Below, piece after piece: positions 55,532 to 64,000 of a stretch of DNA of 64,000 nt. A program made the position numbers and the translations under genes. Positions within the stretch are counted from its first letter, which is position 1. Each line of letters starts with the position of its first letter. Under the pieces are notes generated by a model. The model had not been told where the DNA came from. It made no database searches and was given only the letters and a program-made list of their open reading frames with translations. Source of the stretch: Oscarella lobularis (taxonomy: Eukaryota > Porifera > Homoscleromorpha > Homosclerophorida > Oscarellidae); NCBI RefSeq assembly GCF_947507565.1, contig NC_089184.1, positions 2,294,001 to 2,358,000 on the forward strand, read 5' to 3'.

Positions 55532-57128
55532 CAACAAGGATCTCAAGACCTGCCGTTCCCTCGCGTCTGAACTCACAGTCGTCAACGGACTTCTTCTCCG
55601 TGGTCAACGCATCGTGATTCCAACCTCTTTACGCCGCGACACCCTCAATCGCCAACACGAAGGTCACCTCGGCATCGTAAAATGTCGCGCACGCGCAGCT
55701 ACGTCCGTTTGGTGGCCCGGCCTCAGTTCGCAGTTTAACTCGCTCGTCTCGAATTGTCCTACATGCCGGCCTACACGCGCCGTACCTCCCGAGCCGCTCA
55801 TGCCGTCGCACGTACTGGCTCTGCCTTGGGGAGTCGTCGGCAGTGACCTTTTCGAATGGAAAGGATCGTTGTATTTACTCGTCGTCGACTACCTTTCTCG
55901 CTTTCCAAAGATTTCTCTTCTTCCGGACACCTCTTCTTCGACCGTCATAGAACGCATCAAAGCCATATTCGCTCGTCACGGCATACCGAAAGTCCTTCGA
56001 TCGGACAACGGACTCCAATATTCCTCCAACGCCTCCTCATCGTTCGCCGACCACTACGGATTTCAACACGTTCCAAGCAGTCCCAATTATCCACAGAGTA
56101 ACGGCGCAGCGGAACGAATGGTGAAATCCGTCAAAGCTCTCTTCAACAAAGCGTCGGATCCTCATCTAGCTCCAGTGGCGGATCCAGGGGGGGGTCCATG
56201 GGGTCCATGGACCCCCCTTTGGACTAAACAAAAAATTTTTTAAAAGTGGAATTGAAGTAAACGCAGTGATTTTGTATGTGGGACGCCACTTAAGATAAAG
56301 GTTATGGTTAGGGAGAGGAGATTTAGCCGATGAAAGTTAATTAGACACCTCATCGTGCTTGCTGACTGGTCTAAGGCAACGCCCTGATGAAAATATCTTG
56401 TAAAATTTGCAAAAAAGTTTAACTGACAACATTTTTGCAGATTTGCGCGAGAAAAATTAAACTAAGGTTTATTTTAGAGGACCATTATACTTGAATAATA
56501 AAACTGTGTAGATGTTAAAATGCAACGAAAATGCGCCAATGTGGGCGTGGTCGGCAAAAAATTTTCGCGCGCCAAAGGCGCGCGCAACCTCTCCCATGGA
56601 CCCCCCCTTGCTCAAATCCTAGATCCGCCACTGAGCTCTCATGGTCTACCGCTCTACTCCTCTTGCAAATGGCTTCTCTCCAACCGAAATTCTAATGGGC
56701 CGCCGAATCCGCACAACGATTCCGCTACCAGACGCATCCTTGACGCTCCAAACGCCCAACTTCTCTGTCATACGCGAAAAGGAAAAGCAAGCCCGTACTC
56801 AGCAGAAAAAGATACATGACCAACGCCACCGCGCTCAGGAGTTTCCCCGCTTAAAGGAGGGGATAGAGTGTGGGTAAAAGATCGCCAGGAGTACGCCCGA
56901 GTGACAGGCGCTCATACAGCACCTCGCTCGTATCTTCTCATATCACGCCATGGTGAACACCGTCGCAATCGTCGTCAACTCGTCAGCGTGCCAAATCCTG
57001 ATGTCGGAAGTTTCGGAGATCCAGCCGACGCAGACGGAGAGCCTGACGACGCTCCCGCGGAACAACCTCGCCCTTACACCACGAGCCGTGGACGCGCCGT
57101 AATCCGTCCTTCGCGCTTCGACGAATAA
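55532..57128 (+). pseudogene. Gypsy integrase, interrupted by a second MITE
   Basis: The zinc part RQHEGHLGIVKCRARA...CPTCRP is followed by the integrase core. LPWGVVGSDLFEWKG holds the first Asp, HGIPKVLRSDNGLQYSS the second and NYPQSNGAAERMVKSVKAL the Glu. The MITE at 56173-56633 splits the next block (SFP/YRSTPLANGFSPTEILMGRR from 56641). A later piece (VWVKDRQEYARV-like, 56868 on) is the C-terminal domain, partly in another frame, ending at 57128. Confidence 0.75.
56173..56633. mobile_element. MITE of 461 bases with CAGTGGCGGATC ends
   Basis: Starts CAGTGGCGGATCCAGGGG and ends with the complement (CTAGATCCGCCACTG), flanked by AGCTC on both sides (56168-56172, 56634-56638). CAGTGGCGGATC is a common terminus of hAT-type MITEs in animals, although a 5-base duplication is shorter than the usual 8. 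Removing it leaves the integrase frame continuous. It contains no gene; the left end holds a GGTCCATGG palindrome series. Confidence 0.75.
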
Positions 57129-57155
57129 CCGTCGATCCCGGAAAGGGGGATGTGG

Positions 57156-57244
57156 TGTGACTAAGACTAGAGCACGTGACCCTATATGTCTGTTATATGT
57201 TCTGTCTCATCGTAAATATACTCACTCGCTAACACACTCACACA
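57156..57244 (+). repeat. 3' LTR (89 bases)
   Basis: Begins TGTGACTAAGACTAGAGC and ends CACTCACACA, a copy of 51812-51900 with a few differences. It is preceded by a purine-rich tract and the stop of the integrase frame. Confidence 0.8.
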
Positions 57245-57479
57245 AACGTGTAGCATGAATATTGACGAAAGTCTTCTAAAAGTCTTACGTTAACGCAATC
57301 AGATTTTGGAGCAGGCGCTTTGAACAACTTCAACTCAGACATTGGTTTCTTTGACTCCTGACCCACGCAAATGTCTTTCTGCCGTCCCATATACATCTGA
57401 AGAAGTCTTTTCGCTCCTCTATAGTTAGCGGATGCCAATAGCAAGGTAAAAATATGGCGACACGACAAACCTGGCCTCC

Positions 57480-57585
57480 TCTCTTGGCCCGTCGACTTTT
57501 CCTTATCCAAACACATCTTCGCCACTGCTTTGTCGACGCTTTCGCCCACAGTCTTCTCGAAGTACTCTCTCAGCTCTTCGTCCAT
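57480..57585 (-). CDS. Possible first exon of an unknown protein
   Basis: From ATG 57585 (minus) about 39 codons (MDEELREYFEKTVGESVDKA, then KMCLDKEKS) reach a donor-like CCAG/GTTTGT near 57470, with an acceptor ATAG about 53 bases on. The peptide is charged and helical. No family is recognised. The downstream frame after the intron is ambiguous. Confidence 0.3.
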
Positions 57586-57639
57586 CGCTGTCCGCCTAAA
57601 AGAATAGCCGGGATCTGATAAACCCCGTATACAAGAAGA

Positions 57640-57880
57640 AGTGCATATTGTAGAGAAGTGGCCGGCGAAAAGTGACAAGGCTAGAGAATAGCTTGCAAGA
57701 AGTGACATGGGCAGAGAAGTGACTTGTGTAGTGACTAGGGGTAGAGAAGTGATGTGCGAGAAGTGACTAGTGTATAGAAGTGGTATGCAAGAAGTGACTA
57801 GGGTATAGAAGTGGCAAGCGAGAAGTGACCTTGGTAGAGAAGTGGCTAGTGAGAAGTGACCTGTGTGCAGAAGTGAAAAG
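57640..57880 (+). repeat. Tandem repeat around 'tagagaagtggc..gcgagaagtgac'
   Basis: About seven units of roughly 30 bases, each with two 'agaagtg' half-units and variable joints. Confidence 0.75.
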
Positions 57881-58945
57881 AGGAAGAGGCCCCGTATTGT
57901 TACAGAGAACCCGTATCGGCCACCGTAGATAATGGAGATGAATCCAAGTGCTGTTATTTTGGCACTGAATGAACGAGAAGAATAGTGTATGGAAATGTAT
58001 GAATGTTTTATAATCAATAACTGGTTTACTATCACTGGAGAATGCGTCTTGCCTCAGCTAATGTCTGCTTTGAATGACGGCATGAAACACCGTTGTCAGA
58101 CACTTCAAGGGGCTGAAACTGTACTACGTCTTTCTGTTATTAGCGATCTCGGTGCTAGACGGCTGGATGGTGTGCGTTCTACATATGGGGGTACAATCGA
58201 GCGCCTACTTATTGTCTCGAACTTCTTTCGCTTTATGGGCCTACTAATGGCATTTTCTTTTCTGTGGTCCTGATTTTCCGTCGTGGGTTTCGCAAATGGT
58301 CGACGTGCTATGGATAAAACACGTGGAGAGCGTCCTTGCGGCCTAAAATTGCTTGAATTCTGGTACCACAGTTAGAATCCGTGCTTATTATTTAGAGAAA
58401 CCTGAACGGAGGAGTAAGAGGGCTACGAGATGTGTCCAGCCGCTTAGGTAAACTCTTCTGTGGGGTGAAAGTAATCAATGGCTTTCCACCCACTCTTGCG
58501 GGACTGTCGCTTGGGGACGGCGGGCGGGAGACTGCTGCCTGCGCCATCGTACGCTTATACGAATTCGCAACAAATAATCTTGTTTGCTCCAGCTCGTTTT
58601 TGAGCCGTCGAAGTTTTGAGAGCTTGTTCTAACAATGGCTGCGGATCAACGGCGAGTGGCCGTCATCGACCGAAATCGCTTTCCGGACGGTGCGAGAGAA
58701 GATCTGTCTATGCGACTCGCTCTCAAATAGTCACCGACGAGACGATGCATTGTCGAGCTTCTTCGCGCAGATTTGGCAGTGTTTGGAAGCCATCAGCTAG
58801 TCGCGTGTCTCTGCGAAAGGAGTGACCTAATAATGGACGATGTGTAATCCAATTACGACAAAGGAACGGTCGTTCAGTAAAAGTTGCCCAGACTGAGAAG
58901 CCAAGCTTTAGCGCGCGGCTCAGTCTGAGTTTCCGAGGCAAACTA

Positions 58946-60194
58946 CTACTTCCAGCAGAAAATTTCACCCACCATGCCGAATCCTATTGTCGCCACAACA
59001 ATTGTTATTTCTTCTCTTCTGAATTTGGCATCAACGTCTTGTCGAGTAGACTCAGTCAGCAATGAATGGTGGATGCCAGTGGCTACGGCTTTCGAGAGTA
59101 GTAGCCACAACGATGTTGCCTCGTCTTTACTTCTTACGAAAATAATTATTTTACTCAACGCTTTTTCTGACAGATCTCTGATGATTGGCAAAAGGGAGTC
59201 CTAAAAAGCTGGTACTGAAAAGTGCATACCACAAAGTAATTTTTCACTTCATGACTCTTTATCTTTTCCTGAAATAGGAAGAACATATTTGCCCCGCTAA
59301 TTGACCGCAGGACAACGACGGGTTTTCGAAGCCCGACACGATGACAAACGGACTGACGTTCGTCGTGGCTGTTGCCGTGAGGACCCTAAAAGGACAGGTC
59401 GGATGGTCTCACAATTTGAACAACATTCGAAAATCGTCTCCCCTAAAGTCAGCAGTTAGCCACTCGCGCAGCCTTACAGGTACATTCACTAACCACTCGG
59501 AAAGGCAATGAGCTTCGTTGACAGCAACAAGACGGATCTGTGCCTTCAGCATTTTCTTCAAAATAAAATCCATCTTCAGCACATAGCACTTTCAAGTGAC
59601 ATGTAACCTAAGAAACACTTTTGAGAAAGCCATTATACGTCACGTATCGATGGCTATTACAGAAACAAAACGATCTAATCTGGTCGTCTGTCAGAGATGC
59701 CACTTGCTATGGATTAACGAGGTCGACAGCACTTCGAAGTTTGGCACCCTAAAAGAAGCATTAAACACGTAGCTGACGTCATATGACAGAGTCTACCTGG
59801 TCTTGCATTAATGCCTTTAGTGGGCTAACGATCATGGCAGACGCAGAGATGCTACTTGCTATGGATTAACAAGGTCGACAGCACTTCGCAGTTTGGCACC
59901 CTGAAAGAAGCGTTTAACACGTAGCTGACGTCATATGACAGAGTCTACCTGGTCTTGCATTAATGTCTTTACTGGGCTAACGATCATGGCAGACGCAGAT
60001 GGTCCCATGGTGACGATTGGCAACTGGTAACGCAGCGTCTTCCCGGCATTGGTCGACATACGCACTACGACATCGTTTCCCTCCAGGACTGATACTACGG
60101 CCTTCCTTTGGCCGGGAAGCAAATCGCTAAAACCGAAGAAACTGCGCAGTGTATGTTTAGCCGCTTTTTCAAAGTCCGCAAGGCTGCTGTTCAT
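58946..60194 (-). pseudogene. RecQ-like helicase, truncated second copy
   Basis: From ATG 60194 (minus) the first exon reads FEKAAKHTLRSFFGFSDLLPGQ, then DVVVRMSTNAGKTLRYQLP and AMIVSPVKTLMQDQ, matching motifs 0, I and Ia of the helicase at 14728-16608. Later pieces are degraded, but 59191-58955 restores motif IV/V: KIIIFVRSKDEATSL, then IVVATIGFGM. The DEAH region is not readable. A 152-base tandem duplication covers the end of exon 1 and the following intron. It shares with the complete copy the unusual STN-x-GK Walker A. The DUF6589-like partner gene is missing. Confidence 0.65.
59696..59999. repeat. 152-base tandem duplication in the second RecQ copy
   Basis: 'cacttgctatggattaac' at 59701 recurs as 'tacttgctatggattaac' at 59853, and the two units are nearly identical over their length. 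They carry the 3' end of helicase exon 1 and its splice donor twice. Confidence 0.85.
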
Positions 60195-60315
60195 GGGGCC
60201 TACGACGATGATTCGAAGATGCCGCTACTTCTACAGTAACGTACGCGCGTGATGTCGGACACACCGGGCTACACCCTGCTGCACCCCCGCTCGTGGGCCA
60301 TGACGCAAACGAGTG

Positions 60316-60384
60316 GTACCAGGCCCTTCTCCCCAACCTTGTTTATACGGGAGATCAGGGAGAAGAAACTGGCTTGCGAGGCTA
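60316..60384 (-). repeat. Related terminus of the RecQ element
   Basis: GTACCAGGCCCTTCTCCCC... to ...GGCTTGCGAGGCTA matches the outer 69 bases of the 16603-16890 repeat with a few changes. It lies about 120 bases upstream of the truncated RecQ gene. The opposite end was not found. Confidence 0.75.
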
Positions 60385-60734
60385 AGACAAAAGGTTCGAA
60401 ACGTCGACGACCACCACGTACGGTGCATTCGCCGCATCCTACACACAACTCCTGAAGCCATGTGTCGTGTGCTGGTCGACCGTACGGCCAATTACGTTAC
60501 AGTGAAGCTAAGTGGATAATTGAAGCTTCGCATTCCTACGGCAAGACTTAGACATAGCGCGTTTGACCTGACCCTTCTCCCGTGTGTCCCGTGAAGGGTC
60601 AGGTGACTAGATCCAATTGTGACGGCAATCGAAATCAAAAATTTTTGATCGACGTCAACTTTCTCCCAACTGCGCTGTGGAGTTTTAGAGGGCTGAAACG
60701 GCTGCTCCGGTCGTAGAGCGTTGCACATGCTGCA
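60385..60734. other. Spacer, no supported gene
   Basis: Short inverted words ('gacccttctcccgtgtg', then 'gtgaagggtcaggtg' at 60568-60605) form a possible small hairpin. Nothing else is seen. Confidence 0.3.
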
Positions 60735-60926
60735 TCAGAATTCTCGTGCGAGCCGCAGACAGCTTTCCATACCGACGCGAGTGCTGTATAGCTGGTTGAT
60801 CATAGCGCTTCTGAGCGAGCTTGGAATGACGACACGATCGTCTTTGTAGACAAAACCATCTTGCATAGTCATGTTGCCGCTGCAGGAGTAGTATATCAGA
60901 GCGTTTGAATCGACATCGTGCTGCAC
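60735..60926 (-). pseudogene. Fragment of a gypsy-type integrase zinc region
   Basis: The minus frame contains MTMQDGFVYKDDRVVIPSSL, then INQLYSTRVGMESCLRLAREF. This resembles the H2C2 part of gypsy integrase polyproteins ('dgll.k..rvviP.sLr..il..lH..H.Gie.cl.rarE'), with Tyr and Arg at positions where His is expected. It is a remnant from a different element than 51812-57244. Confidence 0.45.
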
Positions 60927-61529
60927 GGCATGACCCGCTGCCTGGAGTTCGATATCATCTCTCGTAGCAGTGCGGATAGCAGAGAGCCAATCGCTGCTTA
61001 TTTCCTTGACGCGGAGGGTGATCTGCGCAGGCAGATATCATCATAGTCCGTCGTTTCTACGACGTAAACGCTTTGGAGCGGTTGCGATCGGCTTCTTTAT
61101 GATTGACCTCAAACAGCCTAACAAGAGAGGCACTCTCAATCATCGCCTGATGCATCAACAGAAGGGAGTCCAGATGCCACAAGCGCTGCAGAAGTCGCAT
61201 TCCACCCATCTTCGGTCTCTATTGGCCAAGACTTCTTCATTCCAAGTGACGCCACATCCTAGACATTTTGCGTCATCGGATTCTGATTGATCGCCAAATT
61301 CAACGATAGGCTGCCTGTCACGTCCTGGCTTGGGATCTGCCTCGCGATCTGGAATTTTTCTGGCGTAATTGCTTTTTGTTCTTTGGCCCTCCCATAAATT
61401 TCGTCAGAAGTCAAGCATTCTCCTTAGTGCTTGGACACAAGCGATCTCTCAAAATAAATTAAAAATAACAAATAATACTTTGTCATAAAAATACTTGATC
61501 ATAAAAAAGGAATAATTGATAATGAAAAT

Positions 61530-62177
61530 ACCGTCATCTCTCTCCTGCATCATTTCTGGCAGAAGAGTCGTTGTCGAACCGCCGAAAGTCGTGGACTGTC
61601 ATGTTGGGTTGTCCTCGTTGGTTGGAATGTTGTCGAGCCCAATTTTTGCTCGGCAGCAGAGGTCGTTGTCATGCATGAGGCTGTCACTAATTAATATTTT
61701 CCACGGCCATATTCATCGAAGTCGCCTCTATTGTTAGAGTATTGTTGTCTCCAACTGCGAATTGTTCTTCCAGAACAAGACAAGAATAATCCGACGAAAT
61801 TGGGAGCAGTTGTGGCGCTTGAAATAGGACGAAGCCTTCTGTAGAATTCGAGGAGAAGTAGGCCAGTCTTTCTCATGTCGTCTCTACAGAGACAACGCGC
61901 CCACTCTCCCAAACTACCCCATACTTCGTCTGAATGACACTTGAGCCACTTTTTCGCCGTCGTCGTCATCTTTTTCTTCTCTGTCTCTTTCGTCTTCGTC
62001 TTTTTCGTTTTCATCTTCGTCTGTCACCCAGCCGTCGTCGTCCGCGTCTTTCTGTTGAACCGCGATGGCTTGAAGCTGAAAGGCCCTGCCATCGGCGCGA
62101 TCGACGATGTCGTCGATCGTCGCGATGTCCGCCATAAAGACTGGGAGCCCCAGACGGGGCGGTCGGCGACTAGGCAA
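61530..62177 (-). pseudogene. Degraded N-terminus of the 35.6-kb DDE transposase family
   Basis: The minus frames contain an acidic region (DDDGWVTDEDENEKDEDERD), then FLSCSGRTIRSWRQQYSNNRGDFDEYGRGKY. This aligns with TIRGWVSELKTNDGEFLEYGRGKY of the element at 35606. Further on, in another frame, a block like MTVHDFRRF corresponds to MTVKDFMQYV. The catalytic part is absent. Confidence 0.5.
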
Positions 62178-64000
62178 TGGAATTTAAGTCACGCGAATGG
62201 TAACGAGCTTCTAATTCATTTCACCTGAGCAGGCGTGACCCCCGATCTTCATGGTCGTCGCGCTGTCTCTTCGCTAGATCCTCATCCGTTGCGAGCTTGC
62301 GAGGTTCTTTTTCCGGAGTGTCCGGCCACTTTTGAGAGAAATTCTTGACAACATTCCGCTGTAAACGCAGGAGAACGAGAGAAACGCCAAGGAATCACCG
62401 TAACGCACTATGGCGTGATCAAGGAGACATACAGACATTCGGGACACCAACTAACAGTCGCGTACGTAATGAGCTAATTTCAACGACGCACGTGACCGCT
62501 ATGTTAAACCATGTTTCACGTAAACGAACCCTACATCATCGGAATGCTATGATGGGACAGACGAGTCGAATAATGTCATCGGCTTCGACGAGGAACGAAT
62601 GACGCGATCTCTAGCGCGCTTTAAAGACGGCCGCTTTATGCGTAGGTGCACTGTACCTGTGCTGTCTCTTGCTTTAGCAAGTTAACCGTCGTTGCCAACT
62701 ACCTGCCAAGATCAAAAAATCTTTTTCACGTCGACGGGTCCTTTCATTGTTTCACCAGGTGCAGTGTCAACGAAGTGCACAATGCTTCTCATGATGTTGA
62801 CTTTCTTTTGTGCCCTTCGTGTCTTTGTCAATCTGTCACGGAAAATTATTGAAACAAACGAGAAAAGGGGACAACTAGACTACAAACTTTTTGGCAAACA
62901 ACCGCAAGTCGGCGTATACCGTACCGACTCTTTGCACGCAACTCGGCAGCAATACTTTTTTGTTAGTGCTTTGGTTGCTTTGCTTGCTCCGTACTTCTGA
63001 TACAGTTGTCCCAAAATAATGAAATGGTGAATCGCTTTTGATGCGCCACCCAACTTTCCGACTGCGGAGTGAGTACCAACTGCTTTGTGCCTCTAAAGAC
63101 AAGATTATTTTAAAAAGGAACGACACTGCATCCGCTCAGAGTCTTGTTATACATAAAACGTATATTTTGCGGGTAAGCGAAAATAATTTTGCAAACCTTC
63201 CGTCACTACGCGAAAATTTTGTATTCGTGGCAGACATTTTGGCTTTTATCGGACCCTTTTAAAAGGTTTTCCCTGTTGACTGATTGTAGATGTCAATCAT
63301 TTCTTCTTCTATGTTAGACAGGTACTCCGGATCTTCGAGAAGACATCCCAGAGGGGCTTCGATGCCAGCAGTTGTGACGTGGTTAATACCGGAACGTTGT
63401 TGATCTTGGATCGCTATGGTGTGCAGTCCGTTTCAGAAAGGGATATTCTTAGTTTCCTTTTCGCCGACCTACCGAAAGTCCAATGAAACTCAATGCTAGC
63501 TGCGCAATGCTTGTTTTTCCGGCGAAGGTGGGCCTGTGGAAGCAAAAGATTGGCGTAGCGTTCTATGAGCTCACCCTCGAATCTTCTCCCTATTTTTTCA
63601 CTCGAATGATATATCCCCTTCCAGTGTTCTGCCCAGGATTTTAGAGGAAGTGGTTGGTAGCGCGAAGCGCGCCAAAAAATTTTTGCCACGCCCCTTTTCT
63701 GCGTAACTACGCCTTCATTTTAATAAAATAATTCAATGCCTTTTTAAATGTAATGTACGAGCCACAAATGAAATGTACGGGCGAAGTATTACCGCATATG
63801 CTACGTTGAAAGAAGACGTCGGTTTTTCTTCTGACCCCAGAGGAGGACCGCTTCCTTGTACGAATACATTCGTTCCTCAGGCCCCTCAATGGCGATTCGC
63901 AAAAGCGCATCCAACGTCGATTCTTGTAATCTGTTCCTAACTCTAGTTTAATTAACTTCAACTAAAGAAAGCAATATTAGAATTCTAACGCATATTGTTG
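62178..64000. other. Distal stretch, one possible P-loop exon
   Basis: On the minus strand, between an acceptor (CTTCCACAG at about 63540) and a donor (GTAGGT at about 63475), the peptide GPTFAGKTSIAQLALSFIG has a Walker A shape. No further ATPase motif was found. Plus frames at 62646-63000 show nothing known. Confidence 0.3.

Larger units (their letters stand above)
51812..57244 (+). mobile_element. Ty3/gypsy LTR retrotransposon with 89-base LTRs and two nested MITEs
   Basis: Direct repeats at 51812-51900 and 57156-57244 start TGTGA and end ACACA, differing at only a few positions. A TGGTGACAGG primer-binding-like site follows the left one and a purine-rich GGAAAGGGGG precedes the right one. 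Inside are gag, protease, reverse transcriptase, RNase H and integrase on the plus strand. It is inactivated by a small frameshift near 53430 and by insertions at 54730-55527 and 56173-56633. Flanking bases do not show a clean target duplication. Confidence 0.85.
57245..58945. other. Spacer with tandem repeats and one possible exon
   Basis: Besides the exon at 57480-57585 (minus) and the repeat at 57640-57880, there are short plus frames (57989-58273, 58432-58632) without recognised motifs. Confidence 0.35.

Overview
This looks like nuclear DNA of an invertebrate animal. Coding pieces are short exons separated by introns of about 45 to 70 bases with GT-AG (sometimes GC-AG) borders. There are no operons or ribosome binding sites, and the mobile elements belong to animal families. 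A marine invertebrate such as a sponge is my best guess, from family make-up and intron size only. Very little can be called a conventional host gene; most of the window is mobile elements of many classes, often nested.

Layout. 1-11.2 kb: exons of an unnamed transposon-like gene family, a broken DIRS-type gag (minus), a broken non-LTR retrotransposon (plus), a fragment resembling the start of DNA topoisomerase II, and a DIRS-type tyrosine recombinase fragment. 11.66-16.90 kb: a complete DNA element with 288-base terminal inverted repeats and a 9-base target duplication. It carries two convergent genes, a DUF6589-like protein and a RecQ-like helicase. 17.2-21.3 kb: a P-element/THAP9-like exon, an unknown 197-residue ORF, a Merlin (IS1016-like) transposase with a long low-complexity tail, and a tRNA-like unit. 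23.5-27.65 kb: a decayed Kolobok element with a THAP domain. 28-34.1 kb: two more transposase-like fragments and a nearly full-length L2/CR1-type LINE whose reading frame carries a 2A-like peptide.

35.6-37.4 kb: a DDE transposase with one frameshift. 38 kb: a HIRAN-domain exon. 39.63-44.02 kb: a complete Ginger1 element (integrase, Ulp1-like protease, PHD finger) with its termini and target duplication, interrupted by a 799-base Kolobok-related MITE. 44.4-47.7 kb: a large multi-exon transposase-like gene with a RING-like finger. 50.9-51.7 kb: a Mutator-like transposase fragment. 51.81-57.24 kb: a Ty3/gypsy retrotransposon with 89-base LTRs, holding two nested MITEs. 58.9-60.4 kb: a truncated second copy of the RecQ element. 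60.7-62.2 kb: fragments of gypsy and of the 35.6-kb transposase family.

The best candidate for a poorly described system is the RecQ/DUF6589 element. Both genes start inside the identical terminal repeats and their stop codons touch tail to tail. A second RecQ-only copy with a related terminus lies 44 kb away. Family assignments are from motif recognition by eye; no search was run.
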